Source: JBCCJA01 sp039045975 (GTDB lineage: Bacteria > Planctomycetota > Planctomycetia > Planctomycetales > Planctomycetaceae). From it: 64,000 bases of DNA. The stretch covers positions 1 through 64,000 of the forward strand of contig JBCCJA010000010.1 in NCBI GenBank assembly GCA_039045975.1. The letters run 5' to 3'. Each line of letters begins with the position of its first letter. Within the stretch, counting starts at the first letter, position 1. The notes beneath the pieces were generated by a model. The model did no database searches. It saw only the letters and a list, made by a program, of their open reading frames with translations, and had not been told where the DNA came from. Below are positions 1 through 9,009 of this stretch, piece after piece. A program made the position numbers and the translations under genes.

Positions 1-165
1 CCCGGCGCGGACGACGACGGGCTGACAGCGACGTCTCAAAACTTCGGCCTCGGCAGCGCGGGCGAAGTCCCGCTGCGTGCGATCTTGATCCGGATCGTGT
101 TCGAGGACCCGGACAGTGGGCAGTTGCGGCAGGTGTCGATCCAGAAGTCGTTGATCGGGGATTGA
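1..165 (+). CDS. C-terminal fragment of a probable pseudopilin-like protein
   Basis: The reading frame is open from base 1 and ends at the TGA at 163-165, giving the last 54 residues of a protein that starts outside the window. The tail contains a beta-strand-like stretch (RAILIRIVFEDPDSG) followed by LRQVSIQKSLIGD. This resembles the C-terminal strands of minor pseudopilins (GspJ/PilW type), in which a hydrophobic strand is followed by an acidic turn. It lies 88 bp before a giant GspK/PilX-like gene on the same strand, which fits a pseudopilin operon. The identity is inferred mainly from context; the fragment is too short for a firm family call. Confidence 0.5.
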   Translation, partial: PGADDDGLTATSQNFGLGSAGEVPLRAILIRIVFEDPDSGQLRQVSIQKSLIGD

Positions 166-253
166 GGGCGGGCCGGGGCCGTAGGATTTTTCAAAACTAC
201 TAGCAACAGGCGGACGCGGGGCTGGGCCGACCCGTTCGAGCGAGGAGCCAGCG

Positions 254-3200
254 ATGACGCAGCCGACGAGACGCGGACGACTTCTTAAGAACCCTCACGC
301 CCGCGGGCGCCGCGGGTCGGTGCTGGTCGTGATCTTGGCGATGCTCGGGGCGTTGATGCTGCTGGGATTCGTGTTCTTCACGATCGCGGCCCAGGAGGAG
401 GAAGCGGCGAGCCTGTTCGCCGACGCCCAGAAGGAGCCGACCGAGCTCGGGCTGACGGCCGACGAGCTGTTCGATTACGCCCTCGAGCAGGTGATCGTCG
501 GGCCGTCGAACGACCGGCTGAATTCCGCGTTGTGGGGCGGCCGGTGGAGCCTGATGGCGAACCTCGTCGGCACCGACCTGCAGCCGTTCGATGGGACGGG
601 CGTGAATCTGGTGATGGACGGAAGCGGGACGATCGGGGCCGACGAAGACTTCAACGGCACGCTGGCGGTCGGCACGGAAGACCTCGGAAATAGCGGACAG
701 ATCGTGTTGAACCATTCGCTGGCCGCGGAGGGGCTCGGCGGCGCGATCACCGAAGCGGATCAGAATCTGGCGAGCGGCGTTGTCACGAGCACCTTCGGCC
801 GAGGACTGCCGCAGCCCGACGTCGGCTATAGCTACCCCGATCTCAATTCACCATTTTTGGCGTATGTGGGGACGGAACCGACGACCGGCGGTCAGGTCAT
901 CATCCCCTCGTTTCACCGGCCGCAATATTTGCGGGACAGCGGCGTCGCGGCGGCCGACTGGTACGAGGACTTCGCGACCGGGGACTTCGTGATGCGGCCC
1001 CACGCCGAGCACCGGACCTACGCGTGGGTCGACGGTGACACGGACAACGACGGCATCTCTAACGGGCCGGCGGGCGAGGACAATATCGTTAGTGCCGGAG
1101 AGGGCTATTCGCCCGCGGGTGCGACCGGGACACTCGCGACGCCGACCAGCGGCGGCTACGCCCGCTTCCTTGACGGCAGCTTTACGGACGCCACGACCTC
1201 CACCGTTTATGACGCGTTTCCACTTAGGGAACGGAACCCGACCCCCGACCCGGCCGATGCGGGCGACGAGGTCCCGCTCGCAGAGGGCCAGTGGGCCGGC
1301 GGGACGGCGTTCGAATACGACGCCGACGCGGACGGGGACGGGGTGTTCGAGGCGGTGTGGCTCGACCTCGACTTCCCGGTGCAGCAGACGGCCGACGGGT
1401 CGACGTCGTTCGTGCCGCTGTTCGCGATCACGATCTACGACCTCGACGGGCTGCTGAATTTAAATACGCACGGGAACCTGTACGGGGATATCGATCTGGC
1501 GGCGGGGCCTAACTTCGGCGGCGGTGACCCGGTGTCACGGTCGAACGAAGGCCGCGGGCCGCACGAAGTGAACCCGCAGTACGCCTTGACGGCGTCGGCG
1601 GCCTCGGCGTCGGCGACGCACACCGACTTCTTCGAGCCGGGCGTCGGGTCGCCGTCAGGGCCGACCGGCGTCGCGGCGTTGGCGAACATGGAATGGTTCT
1701 GGTTGTTGTGCGGCCGCGGCGACGCCGACGTCGCGGGGGGCGTGATCGAGAACAGCTTTGCTGGCCGTTGGGGGCGGGATAATGGGCGACTTGATGACGC
1801 GCTGCGTAACGTATTTTTCGTGGGCCCGCTCGGCACTGCGGCACAGCTTTTCCCTCGTCCTGGCGTCTTTAGAGATGATGATAATTTGAACGACAGTGCG
1901 GGACACAGTTTGGGGTCGAACGGCCGCACAGGGACGGGTACTTATTTCGACCCGAGTGTGATATTTCCGAATTTTGGAGAACCTGCCGACTATCTCGGGG
2001 CGGGCGTAGCCCTCGGACGGGGCAGTACTCGAGCGGGCGCAGCGGTTTCCGCAGCTACAACCGCCGCCGGAGATGCGCGACAACGCAGTCTGCTTACGGA
2101 TGGGGTCTCGGGAATTGTTTATCCGCTGGCGGATCAATACTGGACCCACGCCGCGGCAGACTGGTCGCGTGCATTAGGGTCGAACTTCCCGGCGACGACC
2201 ACGGTGTCGGCCACGCCGCCGGTCGGTCTATTGACGACCTTGGCGCTCTTTCAAGCACAGTACCGTGGCAACAATACGCTTCTAGAAGACGAGCCGGCTG
2301 AGACGTTACTGACCGACGCGGCGACCGGCGCCGACCAGGTCTTCGGCCCGGACCAGACGGCGGCTTTGCACATCGACGACAGCGACTGGACGCGGCTCGG
2401 CACGTCGAGCCGGGTGCGGACCTTGGCGCCGGCCAACTTTGTCGACGACGGGGACGCCGAAGAGATCCGCGGGCGGTTCACGACGGTCTCGGGCGATTAC
2501 GACGCGTTCGCGTTCCCGGCTCCGGTCGGGGGTAGCGGTTCCGTGGCGCGGGCGTTCGAGTTCAATGGGAACTGGACGATTAACGCCACAACGGGTCAGG
2601 TCAGCGGGGCGAACGCGGGGGCAGGAAACGGCGAGTTCCCCCCGGTGTTTAATACCGGTTCGACCTTCACCGGAGATGAGCCGTTCCGAGAGGAGGTTGT
2701 CGCGTTTTTACGGACCGGTCCGGACAACGGCGTGACGGGTACGGGGGCGGTCGATACGCGGTCCGCCCGCCGCCTCTTAAAAAAGCTGAGCGTGAATCAC
2801 GTCGCCGCGTATGACCGCGCGTCGGCCGAGTTCTTTCAGCGGCCGCTGACGCCGCACCCTACGGGCCTGGCGTCAACGGTGGTGACAGCGCCGAGCGGGG
2901 TGTCGGGTTTCGGGGTCAGCGACCGCGTGCTCGACTCGTTCGTCGTCGGTGACCTGTACCCGATCGACGGGAGCGATCTGGGTCGTCAGGAGTGGTACGC
3001 CCGGCGGGACCGCCAGAACTTGGCTCGTGATATTTATGTCTTGCTTTACACGCTGTCGGCGGAGACGGACCCGACGGCAGGACCTCCCTCGGCGACGATG
3101 TTTCCGCCCGGCGGCTCGTCATTAACCGTCGAAGAGCGACTCCGGGAGATGGCCCAGTTCGCGGTGAACGTTGTCGACCGGCTGGACGGCGACGATGTCA

Positions 3201-5794
3201 TCACCGCGTTCGTGTACGACACCGATTTGAGTAACGGCTACACGGCATTCGACGACGCATATGATGCGACGAATGGCATCGCGGCGATGACGTTGATCGA
3301 TTTGACGACCGGCGCCGCACCAACAGACTGGCCGGGTGACGAGCCGGAGGAGGCATTAGTCAATACGAGTTCAACTGACTCCCGGGGTGTTGTATTTGGA
3401 GTCGAGCGCCAATCGCTGACGCTGAGTGAAGCGTTAGCGATCAACGCAGAAACTGTTTCTAACGGCACAACGCCTACCGACCACGCTCTGACGTATTGGG
3501 ATGACTCGATTGAGCAGGCATTCTCGTTCGTCGAACTAAAGAACTTCGATCCGGCCGGAGAAGTTCTCAACGGGCGGTGGCAGGTGGTGGCGACGGTCAA
3601 TCCGACCGGGTCTGTTACAGCGGGTACACCGGCTCTGGCCGGTCCGTCACGAGCTCTTACCTTTTTGGGTGGAACACACGACATCCCGGCCAGTGACGCA
3701 ACGCGAACGCTGGTAATGGCCGACTGCGATGCTCGGTCTCAGGTAGAGGTGTCAACAAGCGATTCGATCGGGCTCACGAGAACCGGTTCACTAATAAACT
3801 CTGTAGTGTTCGCGTTAACGGAAGGGGTCACGGCCGATCCGGGGCCGAACTCCGGCACTTACGCGGCCGCGAGCATTTTGCCATATGACAATCGCATTGC
3901 CGGCTATGACTTCGATACATCTTTAGGATCTCAATCGGTCCTTGACCTCCCGGCTACAGGCTTATCGCTTGCCGACGAAGCAATCCTCGATACGATTCAC
4001 GACTCAGCTTCTTCGCGATTCGCGCTTCATGACGTCGACAATGCGGCCGTAGGCCGACCGTTAATAGGAACTTCGAACCCGGCCGAGACGACCGACCCTT
4101 GGGTCGACTACGCTGCCGTTCCGGGAGGCCGTACGACGTTATCGCCGTCTAACGCGACGGTGCTGTTCGAGTTGCGGCGTCGCGTTAATACTCTTCGGGC
4201 GACACCGACGGTGATCGGGCCGCCTAACGCGACAGAAGAGTCGGATAACTTTTGGATCACCGTTGATTCTCTTGAAGTTCCACTGAACTTTTTTCAAGTT
4301 AACGACGCGGACGGGACCGGGACGGACGAGACGCGTGCAAATCAAGGTGAAATTAACGTCGCGTCCGAGCAGATCATCTCGAACGAAAGACGGGAGTTGC
4401 TCGCCGGTGGCGATGGCAGCGGGCTCTCGGCGGCTTCGTCGGGCGGGAACGACTTTGATCCGACACGAGGATTTCCCGGAGAGAGTCTCGGGGCGTCGTC
4501 AAATGGTGATGTGTTTCAAGCTCAAAGTTTCTACCAGCCCCACGGCGACCGGCCGTTCGCGAACCTCGCGGAGTTGTTCGACGTGCCGCTGTACGGGCCG
4601 TCGGAGTTGACCGCGAGTCTCGCCGACGTCGCTTCGCTCGACAGGCGGGAGACGGCCGCGATCCGGTTCCTCTATCCCGACGTCGGAGAAACCGAGGTCG
4701 CGGGCGGGAGCGTCGGGCCGGACGGGAGCACGTCGGGCACGGCGCAGTACGACAATCTCTGGTTCCGCCTGCTGTCGTTCCTCGACACGCCGACAGGCTA
4801 CGGCGAGCAGGACGTGACGGCCTATCCGAGCTTCGTCGAGCCTGGCGGGGCGGTCGACGCGACGGTCGCCGACGACATGGACCGGCTTGGCGACCGCTTC
4901 CGGCGTTTCGGGAAGGTCAATCTGAACACGATCCGACACCCGCACGTGCTGATGGGGTTGCTCGACGACACGCGGTTCGTTGACCCGACGGGTCTGCCGT
5001 CGGGCGGGGGGGCGGGGACGTTGACGTCGGCCAACGGTGAGTCGTTCGACGGGACGGACCCCATGCTCACCGGAGTACGCGATTGGTGGGAGGCGTTCCT
5101 GCGAAGTCGTGACGGTGTCGATCCCGTCGGCGGGTCGGAGATCCTGCCGGGGCTGCCGCCACGGATTAATGCAGTGAGAACAAATGTCAACCAGTTCTTC
5201 GGCCGGCCGTTCCGTGAGGGGGCCCCGCTGCGGGGAGACGGGGCGTCGATGATCGACCACACGCTGTCACTAGAAGACGGCTTCTACCGGCGGCTGCCGG
5301 GCGACTACGCCGGGACGTCAACGCTGAACGTCGTGCCGCGGGGCTTGTTCGAGCTGGGCGATCGGCTGACGCCCGACACCGGCCTCGTCAATCAAGACAC
5401 GCGGCATCACCTCTTGGGGAAGGTGCTCGCGAACGCGACGACGCGGTCGAACGCCTATGTCGTCTTTATGCGGGTCGATTACTTCCAGGCGTTCCAGAAC
5501 GATCACGACGGCAACGACGCGACGCCGCCGCTGGTGCAGATCGGCGGGCTGTTGCGGAATAACGCCTCGCCGGGTTTCCGCGGGGCGTTCGTGATCGACC
5601 GGACGCTGGCGTTGGAGGAGCTCGGCAACGACGAGTCGATGCTGCCGCCCGACCCGGGGACGGCACCGAGCGGGGCTGCGACAGCCCCGCGTGTGGACCG
5701 GGAACTCCGCAACTTTTCGTTCGCCCGCGACGAAGACGGCGAGCCTGTGTTCCCGTGGCGGAGCCTGGTGACGTTCCGCCGCGTCATTCAGTGA
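254..5794 (+). CDS. Giant pilin-like (GspK/PilX-type) secreted protein, 1846 aa
   Basis: The start ATG follows a GAGGAG at 242-247. Residues 18-45 form a basic RGRRG segment followed by one hydrophobic helix (SVLVVILAMLGALMLLGF), the layout of a type IV pilin or pseudopilin leader with cleavage after Gly. The rest is a very long, acidic, Thr/Gly/Asp-rich extracytoplasmic region. Near residue 260 there is a calcium-loop-like DGDTDNDGISN, near residue 355 a DADADGDGVFEAVWLDLD segment, and near residue 395 the phrase YDLDGLLNLNTHGN. The last resembles a motif I associate with large planctomycete proteins of this class. It is far longer than a standard GspK (about 300 aa). The role is inferred as a minor pilin or secretion-tip component. 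Codon bias is visibly relaxed at roughly 1780-2330 and 3290-4540 compared with the ends of the gene. Confidence 0.65.
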   Translation: MTQPTRRGRLLKNPHARGRRGSVLVVILAMLGALMLLGFVFFTIAAQEEEAASLFADAQKEPTELGLTADELFDYALEQVIVGPSNDRLNSALWGGRWSLMANLVGTDLQPFDGTGVNLVMDGSGTIGADEDFNGTLAVGTEDLGNSGQIVLNHSLAAEGLGGAITEADQNLASGVVTSTFGRGLPQPDVGYSYPDLNSPFLAYVGTEPTTGGQVIIPSFHRPQYLRDSGVAAADWYEDFATGDFVMRPHAEHRTYAWVDGDTDNDGISNGPAGEDNIVSAGEGYSPAGATGTLATPTSGGYARFLDGSFTDATTSTVYDAFPLRERNPTPDPADAGDEVPLAEGQWAGGTAFEYDADADGDGVFEAVWLDLDFPVQQTADGSTSFVPLFAITIYDLDGLLNLNTHGNLYGDIDLAAGPNFGGGDPVSRSNEGRGPHEVNPQYALTASAASASATHTDFFEPGVGSPSGPTGVAALANMEWFWLLCGRGDADVAGGVIENSFAGRWGRDNGRLDDALRNVFFVGPLGTAAQLFPRPGVFRDDDNLNDSAGHSLGSNGRTGTGTYFDPSVIFPNFGEPADYLGAGVALGRGSTRAGAAVSAATTAAGDARQRSLLTDGVSGIVYPLADQYWTHAAADWSRALGSNFPATTTVSATPPVGLLTTLALFQAQYRGNNTLLEDEPAETLLTDAATGADQVFGPDQTAALHIDDSDWTRLGTSSRVRTLAPANFVDDGDAEEIRGRFTTVSGDYDAFAFPAPVGGSGSVARAFEFNGNWTINATTGQVSGANAGAGNGEFPPVFNTGSTFTGDEPFREEVVAFLRTGPDNGVTGTGAVDTRSARRLLKKLSVNHVAAYDRASAEFFQRPLTPHPTGLASTVVTAPSGVSGFGVSDRVLDSFVVGDLYPIDGSDLGRQEWYARRDRQNLARDIYVLLYTLSAETDPTAGPPSATMFPPGGSSLTVEERLREMAQFAVNVVDRLDGDDVITAFVYDTDLSNGYTAFDDAYDATNGIAAMTLIDLTTGAAPTDWPGDEPEEALVNTSSTDSRGVVFGVERQSLTLSEALAINAETVSNGTTPTDHALTYWDDSIEQAFSFVELKNFDPAGEVLNGRWQVVATVNPTGSVTAGTPALAGPSRALTFLGGTHDIPASDATRTLVMADCDARSQVEVSTSDSIGLTRTGSLINSVVFALTEGVTADPGPNSGTYAAASILPYDNRIAGYDFDTSLGSQSVLDLPATGLSLADEAILDTIHDSASSRFALHDVDNAAVGRPLIGTSNPAETTDPWVDYAAVPGGRTTLSPSNATVLFELRRRVNTLRATPTVIGPPNATEESDNFWITVDSLEVPLNFFQVNDADGTGTDETRANQGEINVASEQIISNERRELLAGGDGSGLSAASSGGNDFDPTRGFPGESLGASSNGDVFQAQSFYQPHGDRPFANLAELFDVPLYGPSELTASLADVASLDRRETAAIRFLYPDVGETEVAGGSVGPDGSTSGTAQYDNLWFRLLSFLDTPTGYGEQDVTAYPSFVEPGGAVDATVADDMDRLGDRFRRFGKVNLNTIRHPHVLMGLLDDTRFVDPTGLPSGGGAGTLTSANGESFDGTDPMLTGVRDWWEAFLRSRDGVDPVGGSEILPGLPPRINAVRTNVNQFFGRPFREGAPLRGDGASMIDHTLSLEDGFYRRLPGDYAGTSTLNVVPRGLFELGDRLTPDTGLVNQDTRHHLLGKVLANATTRSNAYVVFMRVDYFQAFQNDHDGNDATPPLVQIGGLLRNNASPGFRGAFVIDRTLALEELGNDESMLPPDPGTAPSGAATAPRVDRELRNFSFARDEDGEPVFPWRSLVTFRRVIQ

Positions 5795-6155
5795 CCGGCC
5801 ACGGCACGGGCGTTGCATATCAGTCAGAAGTAACGAAAACCGGTGACTTTCGGGGGCTGAGTGTGGCAAAATGCGACGGTCAAAACCCGGTCGTCGATTT
5901 TCCCCGACTCAGGTGCCGCCCGGTGGACCCGCCGGTCATACTCCTAAGGCACTCCGTGCCGACTCGGGGCCGCGAATGATGCCGCAACCTGTCACATCGC
6001 AGGCCCACGGGCCGACACCCGCGCGACGAGCCAGATGGAAATGCTGTAGCGATCGAGTTTGCTGAGAACTTTCGGCCGACGGCGTGTGCCGTCGGCCTCC
6101 CGTCTGAAGACGTTCACGACCGGCCCGTTCGGGTCGTTTGCCCGAAAGGAAAGCC
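5795..6155. other. 361-bp intergenic region, no gene seen
   Basis: No convincing open frame occurs in the gap between the giant pilin-like gene and the DUF1559 gene. It holds a perfect 10-bp stem with a GTGT loop at 6074-6097, and a weaker inverted repeat (ACGACC/GGTCGT) around 6116-6137. The ribosome binding site GAAAGGAAA of the next gene lies at 6144-6152. Short frames reported here have pilin-unlike, low-quality translations. The region probably holds the terminator of the first gene and the promoter and leader of the second. Confidence 0.6.
6074..6097 (+). promoter_or_regulatory. Perfect hairpin in the DUF1559 gene leader
   Basis: GGCCGACGGC at 6074-6083 pairs perfectly with GCCGTCGGCC at 6088-6097 around a GTGT loop. 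It lies 58 bp before the ATG of the DUF1559 gene. No T-tract follows, so a leader stem or a factor-dependent terminator is more likely than an intrinsic terminator. Confidence 0.4.
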
Positions 6156-7415
6156 ATGACGTTTCGCCGAGCCCTTTACGCCAAGCGGGGCCGCGCCCGC
6201 TGCGGTTTCACGTTGATCGAACTGCTGGTGGTGATCTCGATCATCGCCGTGCTCGTGTCGCTGGTCGCCCCGGCGGTCCAGTCGGCCCGGCGTGCGGCGA
6301 GACGGACGCAGTGCATCAACAACCTGAAGAATATCGCCTTGGCCACTTTGAACGTGGCGTCGACGAGCGGTGGACGGTTGCCGCTCGCAGTCGAAGAACG
6401 GACCTTCGATAAGGGCGGCGCCGGGAGTGCTGACACCCGTGTCGATAAATCCTGGCCCCGCCAGTTGTTGGCACAGTTAGATAACCCTGCATTAGATCGT
6501 GCGATCGCGCAGGTCGAGAGTTTAGCGGCGACCGGGGATCAGCTGGCTCTGATGGCCCCGCCGCTCGGGGCAGCAGGAGTGAACGACTTAACGCAGTATG
6601 ATATTCCGGCCTTGGAAGTCTTTTTGACGGTGTTGGCCTGCCCGGAAGACCTGGAAAACTTCCAGCAAACCCGAGGCCTGAGCTATGTCGCGAATGTGGG
6701 TTACATGAGTTACGTCGACGCGGCGACAACATCGGTGTTCCCGACCGCGGTAGCCGGCAATCCGAACGGCCGTGTGCGTTCAAATACCTTTAACAGTGGC
6801 ACGGCTGCCAATGACGACGGCCATCGTCCCGACAGCGGTGCGTACGATTGGGATGGTGACGGTGCTCCCGATGCCGAGATTTCACGTCGTACTGGCGCGA
6901 TGCATTTCTCCGGACATGCTGATTCCGGCCGCAACACACTGGACGGCATCGGTATCGGTGACGGAATCACGAATACGATTCTGTATAGCGAGCAGGTCGA
7001 TAACCGGGTCGATTTTCTCAAAGGCAATCCTGAGCAAGGAGACGCCGCAGGCGAATTAGCTAACCCCGGTTACTTTGTCTTCGGCGCGGCGGTGGCTGTT
7101 GTCGGCACTGCGGTCGGAGATATCGATACCAATTCGTTGGTCCAGCGAGTTCCGAACGAAGGAATTGAGAACGGCGGGTACAACGCCCGCACGTTCGATA
7201 CGCCAAACAGCCCCGCGACCGATATTGGCGCGACTAATGTTCCCGCGCGACCATTCCGCCCTTCATCGTTCCACTCGGGAACTGTTAATTACGCGTTTTG
7301 CGACGGCCGCGCTTTGGGGATATCTGATGCCATCGACCGCGGCGTATACTTACGGCTTCTTTCGAGCGGCGGTTCGTTAACCGGCCAAGACCCGCTCGAT
7401 GAGGCGTCGTTCTAA
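6156..7415 (+). CDS. DUF1559 pilin-like protein with prepilin N-terminal and H-X9-DG motifs
   Basis: The ATG at 6156 is preceded by GAAAGGAAA, so it is preferred over the upstream TTG at 6138; the product is 419 aa. The N-terminus has the classic type IV prepilin signal [17 protein letters not shown], with cleavage after Gly and Glu at +5. The DUF1559 body follows ([17 protein letters not shown], a hallmark early segment). The C-terminus carries [13 protein letters not shown], exactly the H-X9-DG motif of the planctomycete family. These proteins are very numerous in Planctomycetes, and their precise function is unknown; a surface or pseudopilus role is assumed. Codons in the middle third (about 6400-7350) are less GC-biased than those of neighbouring genes. 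A strong terminator follows. Confidence 0.93.
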   Translation: MTFRRALYAKRGRARCGFTLIELLVVISIIAVLVSLVAPAVQSARRAARRTQCINNLKNIALATLNVASTSGGRLPLAVEERTFDKGGAGSADTRVDKSWPRQLLAQLDNPALDRAIAQVESLAATGDQLALMAPPLGAAGVNDLTQYDIPALEVFLTVLACPEDLENFQQTRGLSYVANVGYMSYVDAATTSVFPTAVAGNPNGRVRSNTFNSGTAANDDGHRPDSGAYDWDGDGAPDAEISRRTGAMHFSGHADSGRNTLDGIGIGDGITNTILYSEQVDNRVDFLKGNPEQGDAAGELANPGYFVFGAAVAVVGTAVGDIDTNSLVQRVPNEGIENGGYNARTFDTPNSPATDIGATNVPARPFRPSSFHSGTVNYAFCDGRALGISDAIDRGVYLRLLSSGGSLTGQDPLDEASF

Positions 7416-7440
7416 ACGTTTGAGACGAGCGACACGGACG

Positions 7441-7470
7441 AACGGGCCGGCTTACGTCGGCCCGTTTTTT
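7441..7470 (+). terminator. Rho-independent terminator after the DUF1559 gene
   Basis: AACGGGCCG at 7441-7449 pairs with CGGCCCGTT at 7458-7466, followed by a run of T to 7470. The T-tract overlaps the stop codon of the convergent Rieske gene. Confidence 0.85.
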
Positions 7471-7789
7471 ATTCGTTGAGCTTCACGCAGACTTGGCCGT
7501 CGTCGATCTTCACCTCGTGGCAGGGGACTCCGAGGTTTGAGGTCGGGTTGTCGATCCAGGAGCCGTCGCGGACGTCGAACCGCCAGGCGTGCCAGGGGCA
7601 GACGACGACGCCGTCCTCGAACGCGCCGTCGCAGAGCGGGGCGCCGGCGTGGGGGCAGGCGTCGTCGATGGCGTGGTAGCTGTCGCCGATGCGGAAGACG
7701 GCGACGATGACGCCGTCGACCTCGAAGGCGCGGCCGGTGCCGTCGGGGATACTGCCGACGGGGGCGACGGGGTGGAAATCTTCGTCCAT
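7469..7789 (-). CDS. Rieske [2Fe-2S] ferredoxin-type protein
   Basis: This 106-aa soluble protein has both Rieske cluster-binding boxes, CPHAGAPL and CPWHAWRF, giving the C-X-H ... C-X2-H ligands of a [2Fe-2S] centre. It is the size of small NirD- or dioxygenase-type Rieske ferredoxins and has no signal peptide or membrane helix, so it probably acts as a cytoplasmic electron carrier. Its redox partner is not encoded nearby. The start is the ATG at 7787-7789. It is divergent from a glycosyltransferase gene, and the 91-bp gap between them contains a repeat element. Confidence 0.9.
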   Translation of the reverse strand: MDEDFHPVAPVGSIPDGTGRAFEVDGVIVAVFRIGDSYHAIDDACPHAGAPLCDGAFEDGVVVCPWHAWRFDVRDGSWIDNPTSNLGVPCHEVKIDDGQVCVKLNE

Positions 7790-7837
7790 CGGGCGGCGGG
7801 CGAATGAGGACGTGGCATTGTTATTTTGTCCGCTGGT

Positions 7838-7866
7838 CGACGCGCGGCCTACCGGCCGCGGCTAAA
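7838..7866 (-). repeat. Copy 1 of a TTTAGCCGCG-type intergenic repeat
   Basis: Read on the minus strand, 7866 to 7838 begins TTTAGCCGCGGCCGGTAG and matches the repeat at 13817-13845 at 23 of 29 positions (16 of the first 18). It contains a 7-bp stem, CGCGGCC at 7843-7849 with GGCCGCG at 7854-7860, around a 4-base loop. Confidence 0.55.
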
Positions 7867-7880
7867 CGGGGATCGTCCGG

Positions 7881-9008
7881 GTGCGGGTGACGCTGCTGTT
7901 CGAATACCGCTCGTTGCACGGCGGGGAGCGGTCGATGCTGGCGGTGCTCGACGCGCTGCCGGACGGCGTCGACGTCGATGCCGTCGCGCCGGGGGCCGGG
8001 CCGTTGGCCGAGGCGCTCGGCGAACGCGGGGTCGACGTCACGCCGCTCGAACTGGCCGGGGGGGACGGGCGGCGGGGGACGAAGGCCGAGTCGGTCGCAC
8101 GGCTCGCCGACGTACTGCGGGGCCGGGGGGGCGACGTCATCCACGCGAACAGCCTCTCGATGGGTCGACTGCTGGGGGCGGCCCGACGCGGGCTGTCGGG
8201 GCACGCGGCGGCGATGACCGGGCACGTCCGCGACATCGTGCGGCTGCGGCGGGCGGAGTCGGACGACCTCGGGACGCTCGACCGTCTGGCGGCGGTCTCG
8301 GAGGCGACGCGGCGGGGACTGACCGACGGCGGCGTCGCGTCGTCGTCGGTCGCGGTCGTTCGGAACGGGGTCGACGGGACGGTTTTTCGTCCCGACCCGT
8401 CACGCAGGGCGTGGCTGCGAGGATCGCTGGGGTTGCCGGACGACGCCGGCGTGTTGCTGACGGTCGGGCAGATCGCGTTACGGAAGGGGCAGGACGTGGC
8501 GGCGGAGGCGGCGGTCGCGGTCTGTCGGCAGGCCGAGAGGTCGGTCTTCTGGGTCTTGGCCGGGGCTCGGCATTCGGTGAAGGCGGAGAGCGTCGCGTTC
8601 GACGAAGGGCTCGCGCAGCGGTTCGCGTCGGCCGGGATCACCGACCGGCTGATACGCCTCGGCGTGCGGGACGACGTGCCGGCGTTGATGGCGGGGGCCG
8701 ACGTGCTGCTGCACACGCCGCGGCAGGAGCCGTTCGGACGGGTGCTGTTGGAGGCGGCGGCGTGCGGGCTGCCGGTCGTGACGACCGACGTCGGCGTAAC
8801 CCGTGAGATGTTCCCGGGCGACGAGGCGTGCGTCGTGCCGGCCGACGACGCCGCGGCGGTCGCGACCGCGACCACCGCGATCCTGCGCGATCCGGCGGCC
8901 TCGACCGGTCGTGCCGCCCGGGCTCGCAGGCGTGTCCTTCAGGCTTTCACGCCCGCCCGGTCGGCCGCGGAACTGGTCGCGTTTTGGCGGGCCGCCGTCG
9001 CGGGGTGA
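7881..9008 (+). CDS. Glycosyltransferase family 4 (GT-B fold)
   Basis: The 375-aa protein starts at GTG 7881. The N-terminal half opens with LLFEYRSLHGGERSMLAVL, the GG-loop typical of GT4 acceptor domains. The C-terminal half contains LLTVGQIALRKGQD and the donor-binding E-X7-E region EPFGRVLLEAAACGLPVV. The family transfers a sugar from an NDP-sugar donor onto lipid, protein or glycan acceptors; the substrates cannot be read from the sequence. No other polysaccharide genes are adjacent, so the pathway is unknown. It ends one base before the convergent antiporter gene. Confidence 0.88.
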   Translation: MRVTLLFEYRSLHGGERSMLAVLDALPDGVDVDAVAPGAGPLAEALGERGVDVTPLELAGGDGRRGTKAESVARLADVLRGRGGDVIHANSLSMGRLLGAARRGLSGHAAAMTGHVRDIVRLRRAESDDLGTLDRLAAVSEATRRGLTDGGVASSSVAVVRNGVDGTVFRPDPSRRAWLRGSLGLPDDAGVLLTVGQIALRKGQDVAAEAAVAVCRQAERSVFWVLAGARHSVKAESVAFDEGLAQRFASAGITDRLIRLGVRDDVPALMAGADVLLHTPRQEPFGRVLLEAAACGLPVVTTDVGVTREMFPGDEACVVPADDAAAVATATTAILRDPAASTGRAARARRRVLQAFTPARSAAELVAFWRAAVAG

Positions 9009-9009
9009 G

